Part shown: positions 15,793 through 24,137 of the stretch, piece after piece
Layout: each line of letters opens with the position of its first letter
Numbering within the stretch: the first letter of the stretch is position 1
Source: Neobacillus sp. WH10
GTDB lineage: Bacteria > Bacillota > Bacilli > Bacillales > Cytobacillaceae
Assembly (NCBI RefSeq): GCF_030123405.1
Contig: NZ_CP126110.1
Coordinates: 4,216,001 to 4,280,000, forward strand
Length of the DNA stretch: 64,000 nucleotides
Direction of reading: 5' to 3'
Position numbers and translations under genes: made by a program
The notes under the pieces: model-generated
Told to the model about the DNA's origin: nothing
The model's input: the letters and a program-made list of their open reading frames with translations, nothing else
Database searches by the model: none

Positions 15793-16227
15793 ATGAACAT
15801 TGAAAGAGCACTTAACCATCAAATTGCAAACTGGAACGTATTATATACAAAATTACATCATTTTCACTGGTATGTGAAAGGACCACACTTCTTTACCTTA
15901 CATGCTAAATTTGAGGAACTATACGAGGAAGCAGCAGCAACAATTGATGAATTTGCAGAACAATTACTAGCAATTGGCGGCAGCCCCATTTCAACTTTAA
16001 AAGAGTCACTTCAACTTGCTTCGATTGAAGAAACGAATGAAAAATTAACGGCAGAAGAAATGGTTCAGACAGTTGTTAATGACTTTTCTTTAATCATTGA
16101 TGAATTAAAAGCTGGAATGGAAATAGCGGAACAAAATAATGACGAAGTAACTAGCGATATGTTCCTTGGCTTAATTGGCAAACTTACTAAACATAATTGG
16201 ATGTTGAAATCCTTCTTACAGGCATAA
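15793..16227 (+). CDS. dps: Dps/MrgA-type ferritin-like DNA-protection protein
   Basis: 144 residues. The inter-subunit ferroxidase ligands typical of Dps are visible: His25 and His37 in HFHWYVKGPHFFTLH, then Glu41, Asp52 and Glu56 in ATIDEFAEQLL. It should assemble as a dodecamer that oxidises iron with peroxide and shields DNA. The gene has a GGAGG site, its own promoter and two PerR-type boxes, so peroxide induction as for B. subtilis mrgA is expected. The name dps rather than mrgA is chosen by fold and length; the two are hard to tell apart here. Confidence 0.92.
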   Translation: MNIERALNHQIANWNVLYTKLHHFHWYVKGPHFFTLHAKFEELYEEAAATIDEFAEQLLAIGGSPISTLKESLQLASIEETNEKLTAEEMVQTVVNDFSLIIDELKAGMEIAEQNNDEVTSDMFLGLIGKLTKHNWMLKSFLQA

Positions 16228-16247
16228 TAATTGCAACCGCTCGTTAA

Positions 16248-16277
16248 TGGACAAGGCTTCATGCATTGTCCTTTTTT
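16248..16277 (+). terminator. Terminator of dps
   Basis: GGACAA and TTGTCC pair around GGCTTCATGCA, followed by TTTTTTATTT. Confidence 0.8.
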
Positions 16278-16311
16278 ATTTATATTAATTAGCAGCCGCA
16301 TCCCTAGAAAA

Positions 16312-16402
16312 TGCAGATTCACCGCTAGACCCTTGAACTTTTCTCAAAGGAGCCTGAAATTCGCTGATAGAACTCAATAATTCGTCGATAGACTTCTATT
16401 CT
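16312..16402. repeat. Degenerate ~22-bp direct repeats
   Basis: AATTCGCTGATAGAACTC (from 16358) and AATTCGTCGATAGACTTC (from 16379) are consecutive imperfect copies. An older relative, ATTCACCGCTAGACCC, starts near 16317. They lie in the non-coding gap 16278-16529, where no gene is seen. Confidence 0.5.
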
Positions 16403-16491
16403 AGCTAGGTAGTAGGAAAAAATTTTAAAAAAGAGGTATTAAATAGGAGTCTAACAAGGGGGGTAAACACAAAAATGGCTTAAAAAACATG

Positions 16492-16519
16492 AAAAGCAGC
16501 TAAAATTAGCTGCTTTTTC
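16492..16519 (-). terminator. Terminator of ytzG
   Basis: AAAAGCAGCTAA pairs with TTAGCTGCTTTT. On the minus strand it is followed by CATGTTTTTT, 13 bases after the ytzG stop. Confidence 0.8.
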
Positions 16520-16529
16520 AAAAATTCCT

Positions 16530-17249
16530 CTATTTCACTTGATACTCTCTCAATAATTCAACTTCTTCGTCTGTTAATTCCCGGTATTCACCAAGCTCGA
16601 GTGTTTCATCTAATGCAAGAGGTCCCATCGAGATCCGCTGAAGGTATACAACCCTTTTCCCAACGGCTTGGAACATTCTTTTTACTTGATGGAATTTGCC
16701 TTCCGTGATGGTTAGCTCAATATCGGAACGGATACCAGATTTTAAGATTTTCAATTCGCCTGGCTTTGTTTCGTAACCGTCGTCCAAGGTCACCCCTCGA
16801 CTAAAGGCATCAATATCCGCTTCTGTTACTTCCCCATCAATTACAGCAAAATAGGTCTTAGGCACATGCTTTTTAGGAGAAAGCAAACGATGAGCCAATT
16901 GTCCGTCATTGGTGATAAGCAGTAATCCCTCTGTATCCTTATCTAGCCTGCCGACCGGGAAAGGCTCATACACTAGGTCCTCTAGCTCCAATAAATCAAT
17001 CACCGTTTCGCAAGCACTATCTTCAGTCGCAGACAGCACTCCTTGCGGCTTGTTCATCATTAGATAAATAAATTCCCTGTATTCAATCACTTCGCCATTT
17101 AAGGTAACGGATTGTTTAGCAATATCGACGTGCTGCTTAGCATCCTTGACCACAACATCGTCTATTTTAACAGCTCCATTTTTCAGCAGCTGCTTAACTT
17201 CCTTGCGGCTGCCGTAGCCGAGATTGGCTAGCATCTTATCAATTCTCAA
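16530..17249 (-). CDS. ytzG: RsuA-family 16S rRNA pseudouridine synthase
   Basis: 239 residues. An N-terminal S4 RNA-binding domain (MRIDKMLANLGYGSRKEV) precedes the pseudouridine synthase domain with the catalytic block GRLDKDTEGLLLITNDG (Asp in RLDKDT). FHQVKRMFQAVGKRV is the second family block. It isomerises a uridine in 16S rRNA; position 516 is presumed from E. coli RsuA. The TTG at 17249 is preferred to a GTG at 17258 because AGGGGTGG precedes it and the family starts MR(L/I)DK. It overlaps the end of ytgP, so the two are cotranscribed. Confidence 0.9.
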   Translation of the reverse strand: MRIDKMLANLGYGSRKEVKQLLKNGAVKIDDVVVKDAKQHVDIAKQSVTLNGEVIEYREFIYLMMNKPQGVLSATEDSACETVIDLLELEDLVYEPFPVGRLDKDTEGLLLITNDGQLAHRLLSPKKHVPKTYFAVIDGEVTEADIDAFSRGVTLDDGYETKPGELKILKSGIRSDIELTITEGKFHQVKRMFQAVGKRVVYLQRISMGPLALDETLELGEYRELTDEEVELLREYQVK

Positions 17250-18870
17250 TACTTCCACCCCTTTTTGGCAGCTTTAGTTTTGTCAATAAACGATCAATTT
17301 TATCTCCGAATAAGCGAGTGGTAAGTCCTGATTTTAAGCCAAAATAAAAATATATTCCAGCACCGACTAGAGCACATATTAAAATAATCAAAACAGATTG
17401 AATCTTTGATGCAGGTGAAAGGAATAACAATAATATTTTATACATTATTTCTGTGCCTACCCACATTAATCCCGCAAAAATGATAATCAGCAGGCTCCTC
17501 CTCCAAACTAGTCGGAATGGATAGCGTGCGTATGCTTTAATTACGATCAAATTGATGAGAATTGCTGCAGTATATCCAAGTGCTGTCGCTAAAACAGCCC
17601 CTCTTGTTTCCATCAGTTTAATTAACGGAATATTAAGGGACAATTTTATTAACAAGCCAACAAGTAAACTTAACACCGTAAATCGCTGTTCATTGATTCC
17701 TTGTAATATTGCTGCGGTGACAGAATATAAGGAAAAGAGAATGGCAACAGGTGCGTATGCTCTTAACACTTCAGTACCTATTAAATCATGTTGATAAAAC
17801 ACCGTATAAACAGGTTCTGCCAATAATGAAAGACCTATGGAAGCAGGTAAAGTTAAAAATAGCAGCACCTGAAATGTCTGATTTAACTGATGGTTTAGGC
17901 TTGCTCTTTCCCCTTCAACGAAGGCCTTCGTAATACTTGGTACGAGTGTTAGTGAAAAGGCCGTTGCTAGTGATACAGGAATAATTACTATCTTATGGGA
18001 TTCAAAATTCAAAATAGAAAAGAAGGATTCCGCAAATTCCTTTTTCCCAATAGCTTCCATGGCCTGCTTAAAGGTAAATTGATCAATCGCCTGAAATAAA
18101 GGGTTGGCAATCCCTACTAATACAAACGGAAAGGCATAAATGATGATTTCCTTATAAATTTCCTTAAGCGAAATATCAATTGTCCCTTTATCATGTGTAA
18201 GTAGTTCGTCTAAATAAGGTTTTCTTTTGTACCAATACCAGAATAAAACAATGAGGCCGCCAATTGCGCCAATAAAGGCAGCAAACGTAGCCACACTAAC
18301 GGCTGTTACCATCGTTCCATGAAAAATATGTAAGACAGCAAAAGCACCTAAAAGGGTAAAGGCAATCCTTACGATTTGTTCTACTACCTGTGAGAGTGCG
18401 GACGGACCCATTGATTGGTGCCCTTGAAAGAATCCTCTAATGAGACTCATAAACGGAACAACAATCAACGCAAAGCTGACAGCCCGCATAACAGTCGTGA
18501 CATTATCTAAATTTGCCTTTTCATCGCCTACACTCATTTCAGCTAATGTAGGTGCAGCGAGATACATTACTAAAAAGGCCATAATCCCTGTTAGCAGCAT
18601 GATCACTAAACCCGATTTAAACAGTTTCCTGCCAACTGCATATTCCTCAAGGGCGTTATATTTTGAAATAAATTTTGAAACAGCTAGCGGTACACCGGCT
18701 GTTGCGATACTTATAAAAATGGTATAGGGAACATAGGAATATTGATAAAGGGTTGTCCCTTCCCTACCGACAATTTGAAAGAATGGAATAACGTAAATTA
18801 AACCAATCACCTTTGAGAAGATGGTTCCGAATGTTAATATAAATGTTCCTCTTAAAAGCTTAGATTGCAT
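17239..18870 (-). CDS. murJ: MOP-superfamily lipid II flippase (YtgP/MurJ)
   Basis: 543 residues with about 14 membrane helices. It starts MQSKLLRGTFILTFGTIFSKVIGL, the polysaccharide-biosynthesis/MurJ N-terminus, and has the FFQGHQSMGPSALSQVVEQI loop of the family. B. subtilis YtgP is one of two lipid II flippases (with Amj), moving the peptidoglycan precursor across the membrane. A related role in spore cortex or other polysaccharides (SpoVB-like) is the main alternative. It is first in an operon with ytzG and divergent from ytfP. Confidence 0.85.
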   Translation of the reverse strand: MQSKLLRGTFILTFGTIFSKVIGLIYVIPFFQIVGREGTTLYQYSYVPYTIFISIATAGVPLAVSKFISKYNALEEYAVGRKLFKSGLVIMLLTGIMAFLVMYLAAPTLAEMSVGDEKANLDNVTTVMRAVSFALIVVPFMSLIRGFFQGHQSMGPSALSQVVEQIVRIAFTLLGAFAVLHIFHGTMVTAVSVATFAAFIGAIGGLIVLFWYWYKRKPYLDELLTHDKGTIDISLKEIYKEIIIYAFPFVLVGIANPLFQAIDQFTFKQAMEAIGKKEFAESFFSILNFESHKIVIIPVSLATAFSLTLVPSITKAFVEGERASLNHQLNQTFQVLLFLTLPASIGLSLLAEPVYTVFYQHDLIGTEVLRAYAPVAILFSLYSVTAAILQGINEQRFTVLSLLVGLLIKLSLNIPLIKLMETRGAVLATALGYTAAILINLIVIKAYARYPFRLVWRRSLLIIIFAGLMWVGTEIMYKILLLFLSPASKIQSVLIILICALVGAGIYFYFGLKSGLTTRLFGDKIDRLLTKLKLPKRGGSIEN

Positions 18871-19072
18871 AAAATCCCTTCCTACCCGAAGAAATACGTG
18901 CGCAGCTTCAAAAAATTCGACTTTTTTTGCACACTATTAGTAGTTTACAACTTCTTTCTCTTGGACGCTACTCACAACCAATTAATTTTTATCAAGAAAC
19001 CTGCAGTTTTCGTTTTATTTTCACAAGAATTGTTTATAATGAAGTGACGATTAATATAAAGTTGGTGGAAAT

Positions 19073-20341
19073 ATGGAATATGATATTATCGTAATCGGCG
19101 GCGGCCCATCAGGATTAATGGCAGCAATTGCTGCAGGTGAAAAAGGTGCAAAGGTACTGTTAATTGATAAAGGGGACAAGCTTGGCCGAAAGCTAGCGAT
19201 TTCCGGCGGCGGACGTTGTAATGTGACAAATCGCCTGCCTGTCGAAGAAATAATTAAGCACTTGCCCGGGAATGGGAGGTTTTTATATAGTGCTTTTTCT
19301 ATCTTTAGTAATGAAGATATTATTACGTTTTTTGAAAAACTGGGAGTTGCTTTAAAGGAAGAGGATCACGGAAGGATGTTCCCAGTTTCAAATAAAGCTC
19401 AATCAGTTGTTGATGCACTTTTAGAACAATTGGAAAAGCTAAAAGTAAAGATCTTTAAAAATTGTCCTGTTGCTGATGTCATCTATGAAAATGGACATGT
19501 TTCAGCTGTTATGTTAAAGGATGGACAAAAAATTGGCGCAAAGTCGATTGTGATTGCCGTTGGCGGAAAGTCTGTTCCCCATACAGGTTCGACCGGGGAT
19601 GGCTATGCCTGGGCGGAAAATGCTGGACACACGATTACGGAGCTGTTCCCAACCGAAGTGCCCGTTACATCCAGTGAACCGTTTATTAAAAGTAAAACGC
19701 TGCAAGGACTCTCATTAAGAGACATTAATTTAACTGTATTAAATCCAAAAGGCAAGGCAATTATCTCTCATCGAATGGATATGCTGTTTACCCATTTTGG
19801 CATCAGCGGGCCTGCGGTTCTTCGCTGCAGCCAGTTTGTTGTGAAAGCGATGAAAAAATGGAATCTTAAAGAAGTAACAATGATCCTCGATGTCCTGCCA
19901 GATCAAAAGGAAGAAGAGATTTTTCAAAGAATCGGCAAACTTGTAAAAAGTGAGCCTAAGAAAAGTATTAAAAACACTTTAAAAGGACTAGTTCCTGAAC
20001 GGTATCTACTATTCCTAATAGAACAAAATGGTATCGATCCATCTGAACAGGGCGGCACCATTTCTAATGAAAAAATTCGCAGTTTTGCAAAAAGCTGCAA
20101 GCAATTCCCAATCAAAGTAAATGGTACTCTTCCGCTCGAAAAAGCGTTTGTGACTGGCGGAGGCGTGTCAGTGAAAGAAATCGAACCGCAAACGATGGGT
20201 TCAAAATTAATGAATGGCTTATATTTTTGTGGTGAAATTCTAGATGTTCATGGTTACACTGGCGGATATAATATAACCTCTGCCCTTGTGACGGGGAGAC
20301 TTGCAGGGTCTAATGCTGCCTTGTCTGCAAAAAAGGCCTGA
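19073..20341 (+). CDS. ytfP: HI0933-family flavoprotein YtfP
   Basis: 422 residues. The N-terminal dinucleotide-binding motif IIVIGGGPSGLMAAIAAGE (5-23) is followed by the family's GRKLAISGGGRCNVTNR. HMDMLFTHFGISGPAVLR and the C-terminal FCGEILDVHGYTGGYNIT complete the HI0933-like FAD/NAD(P) oxidoreductase pattern. The substrate is unknown for the whole family. Single gene, divergent from murJ, with a TATAAT -10 at 19035-19040 and GGTGGA as ribosome site. Confidence 0.9.
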   Translation: MEYDIIVIGGGPSGLMAAIAAGEKGAKVLLIDKGDKLGRKLAISGGGRCNVTNRLPVEEIIKHLPGNGRFLYSAFSIFSNEDIITFFEKLGVALKEEDHGRMFPVSNKAQSVVDALLEQLEKLKVKIFKNCPVADVIYENGHVSAVMLKDGQKIGAKSIVIAVGGKSVPHTGSTGDGYAWAENAGHTITELFPTEVPVTSSEPFIKSKTLQGLSLRDINLTVLNPKGKAIISHRMDMLFTHFGISGPAVLRCSQFVVKAMKKWNLKEVTMILDVLPDQKEEEIFQRIGKLVKSEPKKSIKNTLKGLVPERYLLFLIEQNGIDPSEQGGTISNEKIRSFAKSCKQFPIKVNGTLPLEKAFVTGGGVSVKEIEPQTMGSKLMNGLYFCGEILDVHGYTGGYNITSALVTGRLAGSNAALSAKKA

Positions 20342-20357
20342 TGTAAAATCAGGCCTT
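20333..20357. terminator. Hairpin overlapping the ytfP and cse60 stop codons
   Basis: AAGGCCTGAT and ATCAGGCCTT pair around GTAAA. The T-run TTTTTTG is on the minus strand, so it best terminates cse60; the stem uses the last codons of both converging genes. Confidence 0.75.
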
Positions 20358-20534
20358 GTAAATAATCATCGCCGAAAAACAATAAATCTGTTCTTCCTCT
20401 TCCTCCTCGGTCATCGCTGCTACATTATATTTAATATCTAGCAGACTCTTTTCATCTATTCCTCTTAAAAACCGATTCATTTCCTTTTCCAAGTCTTTCT
20501 CATGTTCTCTGTCAAATAGCTTAACCTGTATCAT
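20349..20534 (-). CDS. cse60: Sporulation protein Cse60
   Basis: 61 residues: MIQVKLFDREHEKDLEKEMN, then VAAMTEEEEEEQIYCFSAMIIYKA. This matches the short SigE-controlled protein Cse60 of B. subtilis in length and in the IYCFSAMIIY ending. The ATG at 20534 has GAGGGAGAG upstream; a longer in-frame start (20564) lacks a site. A typical SigE promoter could not be confidently picked out upstream. Function within the mother cell is unknown. Confidence 0.82.
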   Translation of the reverse strand: MIQVKLFDREHEKDLEKEMNRFLRGIDEKSLLDIKYNVAAMTEEEEEEQIYCFSAMIIYKA

Positions 20535-20645
20535 AGGAATCTCTCCCTCTCTTTTTACTACCATTATTTACAACTTTTCTGAATTTTAAAAATAGGGAAG
20601 TTAAGATTATTTTTCGATTGAACTTGTAAGCTAAACAAAGAGCAG

Positions 20646-20676
20646 AGAAAAACCGATTCCACATTTGGAATCGGTT
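20646..20676 (-). terminator. Terminator of the rhodanese gene
   Basis: AACCGATTCC and GGAATCGGTT form a perfect 10-bp stem around ACATTT. The minus strand then reads TTTTTCTC. It overlaps the last codon. Confidence 0.85.
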
Positions 20677-20980
20677 ATTTCGTTCCTCCAGTCCAGTTCA
20701 TCATGCCGCCAACCATGTTACGGACTTTATAGCCCTGATCTTGAAGGTAATAACAGACATTTGCACTGCGGCCTCCTGAACGGCAGATAAAAATGTATTC
20801 TTTTTCCTTGTCAAAGTAGTCAAGATTAGCAGGAATGTCGCCCATTCGAATATGCTTTGCCTCTTGAATCATCCCTGATGCTACCTCTTCATTTTCCCTT
20901 ACATCAACAAGCTCAAGTTTTACCCCTTCCTCAAGCTTCTTTTGTACCTCTTCTGGTGTAATAATTTGAATCTCTTCCAT
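20675..20980 (-). CDS. ytwF: Single-domain rhodanese (sulfurtransferase)
   Basis: 101 residues. VDVRENEEVASGMI is the rhodanese entry motif and IFICRSGGRSANVCYYL holds the active-site loop CRSGGRS with the catalytic cysteine. Such small rhodaneses carry persulfide sulfur in the cytoplasm. MEEIQII at 20980 is the likely start because GAAGGG sits 9 bases upstream. It follows leuS but is separated by a terminator. The name ytwF is by analogy to the rhodanese gene near leuS in B. subtilis and is less certain than the family. Confidence 0.82.
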   Translation of the reverse strand: MEEIQIITPEEVQKKLEEGVKLELVDVRENEEVASGMIQEAKHIRMGDIPANLDYFDKEKEYIFICRSGGRSANVCYYLQDQGYKVRNMVGGMMNWTGGTK

Positions 20981-20996
20981 CCCAATCATCCCTTCA

Positions 20997-21030
20997 GAAA
21001 AACATCCCCCCAAACAGGAGGATGTTCTTT
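20997..21030 (-). terminator. Terminator of leuS
   Basis: On the minus strand GAACATCCTCC pairs with GGGGGGATGTTTTTC, giving a stem and a T-run directly after the leuS stop and before the rhodanese start. Confidence 0.8.
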
Positions 21031-21034
21031 TATA

Positions 21035-23452
21035 TTAATTAGCTACGATATTAACTAATTTACCCGGTACTGTGATGACTTTACGAATCGTTTTTCCTTC
21101 GATTTGTTCCTTCACACGGTCATCATCCATCGCGATTCCTTCCAATGCTTCTTTGCTGACATTAGTCGGTACCATTAACTTAGTCTTTACCTTACCGTTT
21201 ACTTGAATCACAATTTCGACTTCCTCATCGACTAATTTTGCTTCATCATATGCAGGCCATGCCTCATAGGAAATCGTGCCGCTGTGTCCTAGCTTTTCCC
21301 AAAGCTCTTCAGCGATATGTGGACTAACAGGTGCAAGCATTTTAACGAATCCTTCAACATAATCCTTAGGTAGGACTGTTGCTTTATAGGCTTCATTAAT
21401 GAAGACCATCATTTGTGATATAGCAGTGTTAAATCTCAATCCTTCATAATCCTCGGTAACCTTTTTCACAGTTTGATGGTAGACCTTTTCCAAATTCGAT
21501 GCTTCTTCATTTGGCTGGATTTTCGGATTTAATTCACCATTTTCCTCAACAAATAATCGCCAGATTCGATCAAGGAAGCGACGGGAACCGTCCAAACCAT
21601 TTGTCGACCAAGCAATAGAGGCATCAAGAGGGCCCATAAACATTTCATACAAGCGAAGCGTATCGGCACCATGACTCTCGATTATATCATCAGGATTGAC
21701 GACATTTCCTTTTGATTTACTCATTTTCTCATTGCCTTCACCTAAAATCATTCCTTGGTTAAATAACTTTTGGAATGGCTCTTTTGTTGGAACTACACCG
21801 ATATCATACAAAAATTTATGCCAGAAACGGGCATATAGCAAGTGAAGCACGGCATGCTCGGCACCGCCAATGTAAATATCAACAGGTAGCCAGTGATTTA
21901 ATTTTTCAGCAGAAGCCAGTGCTTCGCTGTTTTTTGGATCAATATAACGTAAATAGTACCAGCAGCTGCCTGCCCATTGCGGCATTGTATTCGTTTCGCG
22001 GCGGCCTTTTTTGCCTGTTTCCGGATCAACGACGTTTACCCAATCAGCAATATTGGCAAGTGGCGATTCGCCTGTTCCAGATGGTTTAATATCCTCCGTT
22101 TTTGGTAATGTCAATGGTAGCTGATCTTCCGGTACAGCTGTCATCGTATCATCTTCCCAATGGATAATTGGAATCGGCTCACCCCAGTAACGCTGGCGGC
22201 TGAATAACCAATCACGTAACCGGAACGTTACTTTCTTGGTTCCAATCCCTTTTTCCTCTAACCAGGAAATCATTTTTGAAATCGCATCTTCTTTATTTAA
22301 TCCATTTAAGAAATCGGAATTGATGTGTTCGCCATCACCGGTAAAGGCTTCTTTTTCCACATTGCCGCCCGCAACAACTGGCTTAATAGTCAGCCCGAAT
22401 TCTTTCGCAAATTCATAATCGCGTTCATCGTGAGCAGGAACGGCCATAATCGCACCAGTTCCGTAGCTTACTAATACATAATCAGCAATCCAGATTGGCA
22501 TTTTTTCGCCATTTGCCGGATTTATGGCATACGCACCAGTAAATACACCTGTTTTTTCTTTTGCTAGATCAGTACGCTCAAGATCGCTTTTCGTTTTAAC
22601 TTTATCTAAATATGCAGCAACGGCTTCGCGCTGTTCAGCTGTTGTAATTTTATCAACAAATGCATGTTCAGGAGCCAATACTGCATAGGTTGCACCGAAT
22701 AATGTATCAGGACGGGTTGTGAAAACGATGAAGGATTCATCATGGCCATCAATTTTGAAGGTTACTTCTGCCCCTTCAGAGCGGCCAATCCAGTTTCGCT
22801 GCATTTCTTTCAAGCTTTCCGGCCAGTCAAGCTCCTCTAAATCTTCAAGCAAACGGTCACCATAGGCAGTAATTTTTAACATCCATTGCTTCATCGGACG
22901 GCGCTCAACCGGATGGCCGCCTCGTTCACTTTTACCGTCAATAACTTCTTCGTTTGCCAAAACGGTTCCAAGTGCCGGGCACCAGTTTACTGCTACCTCA
23001 TCAATATAGGCAAGTCCCTTTTCCCACAGCTTTAAGAAAATCCACTGAGTCCATTTATAGTATTCAGGATCTGTCGTGTTAACTTCACGATCCCAATCAT
23101 ACGAGAAACCTAGTGATTTAATTTGTCTGCGGAAGGTGTTGATATTTTGCTCGGTAAATTCTGCCGGGTCGTTACCAGTATCTAATGCGTACTGTTCCGC
23201 TGGCAGTCCGAATGCATCCCAGCCCATGGGGTGAAGCACGTTATATCCCTGCATCCGCTTTAAACGTGAAAGGATATCGGTTGCCGTATATCCTTCAGGG
23301 TGTCCAACGTGAAGACCTGCCCCTGATGGATATGGGAACATATCTAATGCATAGAATTTTCGTTTATCATATTCTTCACTTGTTTTGAATGTTTTTTCTG
23401 TTTCCCATTTCTTTTGCCATTTTTTTTCGATTTGTTGATGGTCAAAACTCAT
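21035..23452 (-). CDS. leuS: Leucyl-tRNA synthetase
   Basis: 805 residues, the usual bacterial LeuRS length. The class I HIGH-type motif is in GLHVGHPEGYT near the N-terminus, the editing-domain TTRPDTLFGATY is in the middle, and KMSKSKGN near residue 580 is the KMSKS loop. It charges tRNA-Leu with leucine. Expression is under a leucine T-box; between that terminator and the ribosome site there is an unusual ~200-base structured repeat. Confidence 0.98.
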   Translation of the reverse strand: MSFDHQQIEKKWQKKWETEKTFKTSEEYDKRKFYALDMFPYPSGAGLHVGHPEGYTATDILSRLKRMQGYNVLHPMGWDAFGLPAEQYALDTGNDPAEFTEQNINTFRRQIKSLGFSYDWDREVNTTDPEYYKWTQWIFLKLWEKGLAYIDEVAVNWCPALGTVLANEEVIDGKSERGGHPVERRPMKQWMLKITAYGDRLLEDLEELDWPESLKEMQRNWIGRSEGAEVTFKIDGHDESFIVFTTRPDTLFGATYAVLAPEHAFVDKITTAEQREAVAAYLDKVKTKSDLERTDLAKEKTGVFTGAYAINPANGEKMPIWIADYVLVSYGTGAIMAVPAHDERDYEFAKEFGLTIKPVVAGGNVEKEAFTGDGEHINSDFLNGLNKEDAISKMISWLEEKGIGTKKVTFRLRDWLFSRQRYWGEPIPIIHWEDDTMTAVPEDQLPLTLPKTEDIKPSGTGESPLANIADWVNVVDPETGKKGRRETNTMPQWAGSCWYYLRYIDPKNSEALASAEKLNHWLPVDIYIGGAEHAVLHLLYARFWHKFLYDIGVVPTKEPFQKLFNQGMILGEGNEKMSKSKGNVVNPDDIIESHGADTLRLYEMFMGPLDASIAWSTNGLDGSRRFLDRIWRLFVEENGELNPKIQPNEEASNLEKVYHQTVKKVTEDYEGLRFNTAISQMMVFINEAYKATVLPKDYVEGFVKMLAPVSPHIAEELWEKLGHSGTISYEAWPAYDEAKLVDEEVEIVIQVNGKVKTKLMVPTNVSKEALEGIAMDDDRVKEQIEGKTIRKVITVPGKLVNIVAN

Positions 23453-23470
23453 ATCGTTTTCCTCCTATAA

Positions 23471-23672
23471 AAATATAAAAGCGGAAGCGCCTTGTTCAGC
23501 CCTGATATAGGGAGACTTAGACGATTGAAAATCGGCTAAGTCTCCCTTAATGCGTGCAGAAAGCGTTAGCTTTCTGTAGCCAAGCAAATGTTCTAAACCA
23601 TTTGAAGCCGGCACTTTGACTTCATATGGTTCAGGTTATTTCACCTCGAAGGGCATGGCGCTGCAGCTAGAT
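23471..23672 (-). repeat. Dispersed GCGGAAGCGCC...GGCGCTGCAGC element in the leuS leader
   Basis: Starts AAAAGCGGAAGCGCC and ends GGCGCTGCAGCTAGA. Inside are a GGGAGACTTAG/CTAAGTCTCCC hairpin (23509-23547), a GCAGAAAGC/GCTTTCTG hairpin (23556-23576) and an AACCAT/ATGGTT stem. Related shorter copies are at 38507-38570 and 42349-42397. It is transcribed as part of the leuS 5' region. Confidence 0.65.
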
Positions 23673-23675
23673 AAA

Positions 23676-23930
23676 ATAAAAAAACCTCTCATCCCAAAAA
23701 GGGACGAGAGGATTGTATGTATCTTCCCGCGGTACCACCCACATTAGTGCTGCCTGCACTCGCTTCATTCATCCTTAACGCGGAAAACGGCAAACATTAC
23801 TTAATCTTTCACGTTTGCAACTCAAAAGGCGAGTTCATGATGTACCCGGTTGACTTCCACCAGCCGTCAACTCTCTATGTTACAGGTATTAATCACTACT
23901 ACTCCTGATCACTGTTTTTTTAATATAAAG
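23676..23930 (-). promoter_or_regulatory. Leucine T-box leader of leuS
   Basis: The minus strand carries the T-box GGGTGGTACCGCG (23728-23740), followed by a terminator whose arms CCTCTCGTCCC/GGGATGAGAGG (23685-23711) end in TTTTTTTA. Upstream, stem I includes GAACTCGCC; its CTC at 23831-23833 is a leucine specifier codon. Uncharged tRNA-Leu should stabilise the antiterminator and switch on leuS. Start of transcription is near 23930. Confidence 0.92.
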
Positions 23931-24082
23931 TATTACGGTAATTGTATTAAATTTTCTACCACTATGCAAGCAAACATTTGCCTAAATTCAGGATAGACGG
24001 TTTATCCCGCATTTAAACGCATTACCATTAACATTTTCATTCATTTATATATTACCAGGAAAGCAATTTCGATGTCTGAATG

Positions 24083-24131
24083 AAAAAGCAGATGGCTTAA
24101 AAGTTTTTTTCTTCTGAAGCCACCTGCTTAC
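24083..24131 (-). terminator. Terminator of cstA
   Basis: AAGCAGATGGCTT and AAGCCACCTGCTT pair with one mismatch. The minus-strand side ends in TTTTTCATTC. Confidence 0.8.
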
Positions 24132-24137
24132 ATTAAT

